Assembly: GCA_026545765.1 (NCBI GenBank)
Contig: CM048839.1
Coordinates: 19,592,566-19,656,565 of the forward strand
Source of the DNA: Plantago major
Taxonomy: Eukaryota > Streptophyta > Magnoliopsida > Lamiales > Plantaginaceae
Reading direction: 5' to 3'
DNA length: 64,000 nt
The notes beneath the pieces are model-generated. The model was not told where the DNA came from. It saw nothing but the letters and a program-made list of their open reading frames with translations, and made no database searches. Position numbers and translations under genes: made by a program. Shown one piece after another: positions 56,935 through 64,000 of this stretch; position 1 is the stretch's first letter, and each line of letters begins with the position of its first letter.

Positions 56935-58207
56935 TCGTTGCAGATTCGTGTAACATATACATTTTGCTAGATTTGTGTAACCTGTATAGTATTTTGACCC
57001 ATTCTGTTTTACACAGACTGCGACATTTCGTTGTAGAAGGTAGTAGAATAAGCAAGTTACTGCATTTCCTTTACTATTGGCTAGTTTGGCAAGTGTATTT
57101 CATGTATATCGCACGAATTGTAGTAGAGGATCCTTATCAAAAATTGACTATGGCTAGCATCTCAAATCATCAGGTGGCCGCTTCAATCTTCATATATACT
57201 GTTTTTCTAATAACTTCTATCTCCAGTAATTCAAGAATATACACAAAAAAGTGCTAAATTACACGCTATGCATCCGGTTCATCCCGAATCTACATTATGT
57301 TAGTATTTGGTATGTAACCTCTTAAATAAATTGCAAAATGAATAATTACTCGAGTAAGTATAGTAAAAGGGAGACTTTTCTAATCTGTAGGAAAATTCGG
57401 TTTTTATAATAAAAAACCAGTTAGAAACAATATAAACCGGTCAGTAGCTTTTATATAAAACCCAAATAAACAACACATTCTCTCACAAAAATCACACAAT
57501 TCAACCATCTTTATCTCTGTACAAAAGCCCGATAGAGAAACATTCACACCACTCTCCTCATTTTCCAATCTACTCCGATCAACTTCTCTGATAACCATGA
57601 AACACAACATTCCGGCGGAGGAAGGTTTTGGTCAGGATCTACGGAGCTGGTGTCGAGATTTTTTTCGATCGGGAGATTGAGATCGGGAGAAGTATTCATA
57701 TCAAATTGGTACAAAATCACGAAGAGATGGTAATTGAAGAAAGTCATTACCACTTTATCAGGAGATGGAGCCATCAGATCCGCCGGTGAAGAGAGTAGGC
57801 TGTTCGCGGATTACGGCAGTGGATGTAACTCGCTGAACCGGCGGCGAGCCGGACCATATGCAGGACAATGACTTACACTTCATCGGAGAATCGATCGTCC
57901 ACCAGTTCACATAGACCAGTTCTCAAATCTTTTGTTCGGAAAAAGATGAGTGTTATGGCCATTAATCAGCTTTATTTGGTTGAATTATGTGCAATTCGTT
58001 GTTAATGTTAGTGAGAAATGTTGAGATGTGACCTTTTCTTTTCTATACTCAAGTACAAACAGAGGATAAGGCACGTAGGTACTCAATGACCAATTAAATG
58101 AATTTTTCTGTTTTTCCGTGTTGTGGTAACTGTTTGAGATTTGGAATGTGGAATTGTGGACATTGATGTTTGGTGCTTTGTTATGTTATCTGGTGCATGT
58201 AACTATA
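56935..58207. other. Kinase 3' flank and unassigned sequence
   Basis: The kinase 3' UTR ends in this region. The minus-strand frames at 57404-57774 look like fragments and show no family. They immediately precede the TTTTAAG-type repeat block and may be part of the same element. Confidence 0.45.
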
Positions 58208-58870
58208 ATCAATTTTTTCGGGTGTTTTTGTTATGGTTTTAAGAGTTGATGTTATAATTGTAAGCATCATTGTTATAGTTTTAGCTTGTATTGAGTGTTT
58301 TCACTTATTATTTTAGAACATATGTTATAGTTTCAAGACTTATTACTATAGTTTTAGGTAGCAATATTAGTGTTTTAGCATATGATGAAATATTTATAAT
58401 TTGATTTTTTGCAAATGCTTTGTTATAGTTTTAAGAGTCATTTTTATAGTTTTAAGAAGCACTGTTATGGTTTTAAGCATCAATGTTACTGTTTTTAGCG
58501 TATGTTGAATATTTTTTACTGTTATTGTTTTTAGCGCATATGTTGTAGTTTTAAGACCTATTGTTGTTGTTTTAAGCATCAACGTTAGTGTTTTAGCTTT
58601 TGAGAAATATTTATGATTTAATTTTTGCAAATGTTTTGTTATAGTTTTAATAGGCATTGTTGTGGTTTTATGTATCAAAGTTATTGTTTTAGCGTGTGTT
58701 GCATGTTCCTGCTTGTTATAGTTTTAAGAAGTATTGTTACGGTTTTTAGCATCAATGTTACTGTTTTTAGCTTATGTAATGTTCCTTCCTTGTTTTTAAG
58801 CACCAATGTGATAGTTTTGATGAGAGTTGTTATGGTTTTAACCCAGTTACCGAATGTTTTAAGCAGGTGC
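58208..58870 (+). repeat. Degenerate tandem repeat based on TGTTATAGTTTTAAG
   Basis: More than 20 imperfect units of about 22-25 bp (gttatggttttaagcatcaa, gttatagttttaagagtcat and similar) run through this stretch. The minus-strand frame at 58394-58678 reads as repeats of LKTIT only because of the unit and is not a gene. Confidence 0.85.
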
Positions 58871-59094
58871 TGATGATGACATCGAGTTTGATGATAGGTC
58901 TCTCAAAGGTGTCACTGCAGAATTGAAGCAACATGCACAAACAAAACGTTTATTGTATTTTTTTCTTATGAGAATGTTTTAAAACCTTTGGATGACTGAA
59001 TGTTTCATTATCTTATTTTAAGCTTGTTTATTGATGTTTTAATGGCATCCCTGAAACTTTTAGACTTGTTTAATGGTGGTTTAATGATATTACA

Positions 59095-59340
59095 TTGTCA
59101 CTTAAAACTATAACAAATCATCTTAAAAACTATCATGTAGCTCCTTAAAACCATCACACCATTTATTAAAAAATTAACAGAAGAAGTTAAAATTACAATT
59201 GAAACATATAATACTGACGCATTAGAACCATCACATCATATGTTAAAACATTAACAAAATACGTTAAAACTGTAGTTGAAAGTTTCAAAGTTAACAACTT
59301 AAAAACATAACATAATCTAGTAAAAGCATAATGAAAAATG
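59095..59340 (-). repeat. Inverted block of the same TTTTAAG repeat
   Basis: Units here read cttaaaactataacaaatca and cttaaaaccatcacaccat, the reverse complement of the 58208-58870 units. The two blocks therefore form a loose inverted pair around about 225 bp. Confidence 0.7.
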
Positions 59341-60256
59341 TGTGACTTGCCGGTTTTTTCAAGAAACTTGGCCGGTCAGACCGCTAAAATTCAAAACCGC
59401 AAAAAACCACAAAAAACCTTGATTTTTCTATCTTTTAAGAAAATCTTACATTTTCAAAAACTTTGGCTGTTTACTCCAGGTACACATCAACACTAAAAAG
59501 ATTTTATTCTCATTTTCTTGGAACATGTATCTATTCACTAGCTATAATTATTGAAGTAATGGGGAAGTGACTGAAACATGACACTGTAATACTCTACTGA
59601 GACAATATAGCTATATGCATTATGATTCTTAATGTGGTAAGATTGATACACTCATGCTGTCATCCATGCACCCTATGATCATTAATATATTTGAGAACAA
59701 GCATAGTGAATGGTCAATCAATTGTGGTGTATTTCATGAGTGGATGTAAATAAACCGCATCCATCCGTTAAATCGTATATCAGAGAAAAGAAGGGTTTAG
59801 CTTGTGGCAAGTTGAGACAAAATTGGATAGTAAATTGATTTCTAAAAAAAAATTAATACTCATTTATATATGTAGTGAAAAGTATAAATAGATTTGAATC
59901 TATTGGGATTACATGATTTGTCAAAATATATTCTGGCATGTATATAAATTGAAATTTGTGTTCAGGGATGTGTTCATATCACCTATATTAAACGCAACAC
60001 AGTTTTCGTTAAACGCAACACAAAATATTTGTAAATTGACTAAAATGTCCCCAACTCCAAAAAAACTTATATATTCAACAAAAATTCGAAAACGCACTTT
60101 TATGAAAACGAAAAAACATTAACACACACAATCTAACACATATAACAACACCAAATATAAATCGGAGGAAAAAAAAATTCCGAATTTTTTTCATTTATAC
60201 AAATACAAAAATATTAACATGCAATTGAACACAAATTAACAACACTAAACATAAAT

Positions 60257-60559
60257 CGATAAAAAAAAATCGAAAAAAAATTCGTTTAAACAATTCTTCT
60301 TTCTTCAAAAATATAGAAGTAAATTTCGAAAAATATCTCGTTTATACAAGCGAATTCCTTCTTTATCTTTTTTTTTTTTCTTCTTTAATTTTTTTTTCTC
60401 GGGTTATGGAACTGCCGGGAAAAAAAAATTAAAGAAGAAAAAAAAAAGATAAAGAAGGAATTCGCTTGTATAAACGAGATATTTTCCAAAATTTACTTCT
60501 ATATTTTTGAAGAAAGAAGAATTGTTTAAACGAAATTTTTTCCGAATTTTTTTTTATCG
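60257..60559. repeat. Long near-perfect hairpin (141-bp and 140-bp arms, 22-nt loop)
   Basis: The left arm 60257-60397 and the right arm 60420-60559 are reverse complements with only a few mismatches. Shared blocks include gaattccttctttatc, tcgtttatacaagcg and tcgtttaaacaattcttctt. The loop (60398-60419) is ctcgggttatggaactgccg plus gg. No gene lies within it. Confidence 0.92.
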
Positions 60560-61379
60560 TTGTTTAATTATTTCAAACCCGATTGAACGAAATTTTTTTT
60601 TTAGACAAATCGATTATATATATAATTTTTCTATTTATTTTTATTTGTTTTCGAATTGACTTATAATTTTGCAAATTATTTAGATGAAAATCTGTTTGAA
60701 ATGATTGGATCGGGCATTTATTTGTTTTATTTCGAATTTTGTTAAATATTTAAATATAGTTTTGAACCGGCAGTTTCTTCACTGCATTACTGAAATGTCA
60801 TTGTGTTTCAAATTAGGTCTTGGCTATCTAAACAAATATTAAACGTTGATTTGTAATACAATACAACTAGAATATGAAATACAATAGCCCGACTAATTTG
60901 ATGTGAAACACTTGATACTTAATGCATAATTAAATCTTGTAAGTGTTCGCAAACTTCATCGACAATTGCGAATAATACGCCTCCATATTATGTACATTTT
61001 GTCGAGTTATCGTCCCATCATAGCAATGATCAATCGTAGCCTCTGATTAAAAACACACAAATAAAGATTTTGACATTTGGAACAAACGTCGTATGTATAT
61101 ATTTAGAATATGTAGGAAACATACCACGCTAGGATCCATGTACGGTTGAAATTGTTGTCTCGGATTAAATCTCTCTGGTCACTTGCATATGTATGCGTTG
61201 TCGAAACCGGTCTTGAATACGGAATTGTTTCATGTCCAAAATGCACTCGAATTGTTTGTTGATGAAAATTACATCGAGATGTGTGAAAGTCGTCAAATGA
61301 GTCTCAGAAGACATGAGAACATCTGAGAGAGGGTTGTCTTGGCTTTATGTACTTACATGAGCTTTATCGGTTCAGAGGA

Positions 61380-63175
61380 ATGAATTGGGGTAATCGCCGC
61401 ATAACGTGATGCGGCATGTAAGCCTCTGTAACCTTTAGACAATGAATAATTCTCCTATATTGAGAAATAGGGACTGCTTCTTCCGCCACAAGTCTAAAAG
61501 GTGTCCAATTCACCTATTAATTAGAGTTGCAAGTAACATACGTAATTACAAAGAAGACTAAAACGTAATGAAGACAAGCGTGATATATTTAAAGACATAC
61601 TTCATTGGGTGCAACATTGTCTAGTGCACTCCTGTACATCACATGCATAGCGTTTTCATCTGTATCAGCGCTTCCCAAGTTCCATGTTTTCAAACCAGGA
61701 AAATATGAGTATATCCATCCCTGAAATCGAATAAAAGAGTAGTTAGGAAATGATGTAATTTAAATGGCATTTAAAGAAAAACCTATAACATATAGCGCGC
61801 AAACCTGAAGGAGTGTAAGACATCCATCTATTTGTCTGCAGTTAATACGTGTTGCAACTCCCAGCTGTCTATACTGATTGGCAAGTGTGGCAGCTCCCCA
61901 TGCGTACGTGTTAACCTCACCCAGGTTAAGTAGGAACTGTAGAAACCCGAGTGGAACTCGATTTCCACTTTTGTCGACGAATAGAGAAGTGCCTAACAAC
62001 CACAAGAGGTACATGACAGCATGTGATTCCGACGGAAGGACTCCTTCTTTTAAAGTTGCCTCGATGATGGCACGCTTGAACCCAGTACCTTTGGAGTTGG
62101 ATTTCACCACTGGTTCAGACATGTTCATATGAATTGCTAATGCCGCCTTAAGCATCTCGGCTCTCATTGTCGTCTTACGACCATGAACTGGAACCCCGAG
62201 CAAATAGTGAACATCATGTAGGGTTATAGTCATCTCACCAAATGGCATGTGAAACGTATTAGTTTCAGGATGCCACAGTTCAACAAATGCACTAATCAAA
62301 GGCATGTTAATCTTCGGGATCATACGGTTCAGCAAGCGTGAGAGATGGGTGTTGTTGACAATATCGTTGACAGCAGGGTTCAGATAGTCTTTAAAATGGA
62401 TTAAGGCGAAGTGCGTGAAATCCCTCTAGAACCTCGCGGTCCTGCAATTTATAATATTTTACATAAGAATCTTCGGATTTCAAAGAACTAGAATTAACAA
62501 TAATAAACATTCAAAGGTGACTTACATTTCCTATCCATATGGAGTGAGTGATGTGTCCTAGAAATCCGCTGAGTAACTCCGGATTTGTAGGACCTCCATC
62601 AATGCCGGTTGTTAATTCTCTCCACGCCTCATTAGTAGCATAATTAGAGTCTCCATGTACACGGTCTCCGCTTCCACCATCATCAATAGGCTCTTCCGCA
62701 TTACTGAAATGGAAAGAATGTCGACGGTCTCGAACTCCACTAGGCCCACCCCTGGCAGAAGAACCGTGAACGTACTGGTTCTGATAGGTACCACCCGTGT
62801 TATGGGTATCACGTTCAAATGGCACCGTCCTATGGCTTGAACGCATAGACTCTGCGATGTAGTCTCCGGCAGAAGGAATTTCCCTTTCAGTTCTAAGCAT
62901 AGACTCTGTGTCAGCAGGGGTCGGTGTGTGGTAAGAGTCTTCTCTCGTCGGGGTTGTTTCTTCAGAACTATCGGCACTTTCGGAAGGATACATCATTCTA
63001 TCCCTTCTTGCTCTGGCTGAAGCTGGTATAGGACCTCTAAGCTTTCCACCGATGTCATGTATACGTCCAGAATATTGATCGACCGGTACTTGTGGAATCT
63101 CCGTTACGTTCCTTTTGCCCCGTCTTTTATCCCCATCACCACCATCTTTGGATCCACCGCCCTTAGTAAATCTCT
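61380..63175 (-). pseudogene. Plant mobile domain (PMD, MAIN/MAIL-like) gene, probably broken
   Basis: On the minus strand, 63174-62523 encodes a hydrophilic Ser/Thr/Arg-rich N-terminus ending GFLGHITHSIWIGN, the usual entry to the PMD. An exon follows at about 62448 (DREVLEGFHALR), which meets a stop unless the frame changes near 62390-62400. 62335-61760 has the core: LISAFVELWHPETNTFHMPF, GEMTITLHDVHYLLGVPVHG, LLWLLGTSLF and WGAATLANQYRQLGVATR. Further pieces at about 61720-61620 (WIYSYFPGLKTWNLG) and 61510-61385 (VNWTPF, VTEAYMPHHVMRRLPQFIP) complete a PMD. PMD proteins occur as host genes (MAIN, MAIL) and inside MULE and gypsy transposons. The setting favours the transposon type. Confidence 0.8.
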
Positions 63176-63289
63176 GTAGGAAATTTAGAAGAGTATACAC
63201 GTTACAAATCATACAAAAACAATAAAGTTTCCCTAAAATTGAAGTACTGTAGAAATTGATCCAGGTGAATGTGACCATGCTTTGCGTAC

Positions 63290-64000
63290 CAGTTGGGGAC
63301 TACCATGCGCATGTGAATTGCAACTGAAGAGTGTGGCAAGGAAGTGCATCTTTCCCACTAAAAATATCCACGAGTTCTGGCGTACGCTTCATATGGGGGA
63401 ACCATACCAGACTAGGCAATGTATGCAGACGAGTTTGATGATTGATACGAGGACCGTAGGAGTCTCGCCGCGAGGACGAACTCCGATCAATTATCGATTC
63501 GGATGGAACCGCATCTCCATACACGTATCTGGAGGAACCACCAATCAGACACAAGAAGAAAGCTGGGAGACAGCCCCGAGCACTTGGGAGCAGGATCCCG
63601 TCCAGCTGGGAGGATCAAACCGCTAACCAATCTCAGCGGACTGCCAACACTAACAATGCAGGTACGAATTCAAGTGCAGGTCCGTCATTCATCTATCAAA
63701 GTCAGATGCCACCACAAGGTCTGCGCAACATTCGAGGTTGGAGTGACGTCAGCGATGGCTGTGGATATAGATGTATAGCAACTCCAAGTCTGAGAACAAA
63801 GCAGTGGGCTGCGTTAGGGGTGATCTTATTGAGGAGTTGGCAAACCACACACAACTATACATCGCGGAGATGGGGGCAGCACGGGTCAGTGAAATAACAA
63901 GTGCACTCAGCTGGTTTGCAGGACCATGCGACAACCAGTATTGGTTTACACTCCCAGATATGGGCCTACTAACAGCAACGACATATCAACGGGTGTTCGT
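63290..64000 (+). pseudogene. MULE/FAR1-like fragment with OTU-type cysteine protease motif, runs off the window
   Basis: The plus strand from about 63281 reads TSWGLPCACELQLKS and KNIHEFWRTLHMGEP, matching the 'THGLPCAHE...IH.HW' zinc-like segment after plant MULE transposase/FAR1-like domains. Farther on, SDVSDGCGYRCIA (about 63740-63780) fits the OTU protease active-site signature DG.CG.R..A with the catalytic Asp and Cys. After a frame change near 63815, EELANHTQLYIAEMG, ALSWFAGPCDN and YWFTLPDMGLLTATTYQRVF continue the same family. At least two frame breaks are present. The 5' part is absent: the PMD gene lies there in the opposite direction. Confidence 0.65.

Noticed and set aside
58394..58678. 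LKTIT-repeat protein on the minus strand
   Set aside because: The repeat is a direct consequence of the TTTTAAG tandem DNA unit.
1..64000. CRISPR arrays, operons, Shine-Dalgarno sites
   Set aside because: The window is clearly eukaryotic. Tandem repeats seen lack unique spacers, and genes are intron-split and separately promoted.
1..64000. Canonical tRNA genes
   Set aside because: I found no full cloverleaf by eye. The only Pol III-like boxes are in the 5S-derived LTR and the possible SINE.

Overview
This window reads as nuclear DNA of a flowering plant, most likely a eudicot. The evidence is short exons separated by AT-rich GT-AG introns, plant-type repeats (Ty1/copia and Ty3/gypsy LTR elements, a Cassandra-like 5S-bearing LTR, Stowaway- and Tourist-like MITEs, a plant mobile domain gene), and genes found in plants. 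The species cannot be fixed from the sequence alone. Most of the 64 kb is transposon-derived or unassigned intergenic DNA, with five recognisable host genes.

Layout. (1) 1-1099, minus: an ARM-repeat protein gene that runs off the left edge. (2) 1100-7187: AT-rich intergenic DNA with MITEs, small tandem repeats, a hAT-like element bounded by gagctcg-rich ends, and a relic of an NDR1/HIN1-like gene. (3) 7188-12476, plus: a decayed Ty1/copia element with both LTRs, ACACC target duplications and a MITE nested in its 3' LTR. (4) 13522-13829: a Cassandra-like LTR fragment carrying 5S rRNA gene sequence. (5) 16413-18762, plus: glucose-6-phosphate 1-epimerase, 8 exons, 306 aa. (6) 20272-23059, plus: RRP8-type nucleolar rRNA methyltransferase, 9 exons, 279 aa. 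(7) 24287-30061, minus and tail-to-tail with RRP8: a 21-exon, 615-aa MurJ/MviN-family membrane protein with a plastid-targeting-like N-terminus. (8) 31435-45092: a 13.7 kb Ty3/gypsy element of Tat type whose gag-pol lies on the minus strand. Between pol and its 3' LTR it carries a separate set of genes on the opposite strand, with their own TATA boxes and introns. (9) 45093-53146: AT-rich DNA with a long-TIR element, a CACTA-type end and a dispersed 144-bp repeat. (10) 53147-56934, plus: a Raf-like (ATN1-type) protein kinase, 6 exons, 354 aa. (11) 57400-64000: TTTTAAG-type repeats, a 303-bp near-perfect hairpin, a plant mobile domain gene (minus), and next to it head-to-head a MULE/FAR1-like fragment with an OTU-type protease motif (plus) that continues past the right edge.

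I built the exon structures by hand from splice sites, phase and protein similarity. All five host gene models keep an open frame across every junction. The host genes do not form one pathway: they are carbohydrate metabolism, rRNA modification, a putative plastid lipid-carrier flippase, a signalling kinase and an ARM-repeat protein. The strongest points for a second look are the MurJ-like gene and the antisense gene set inside the gypsy element.
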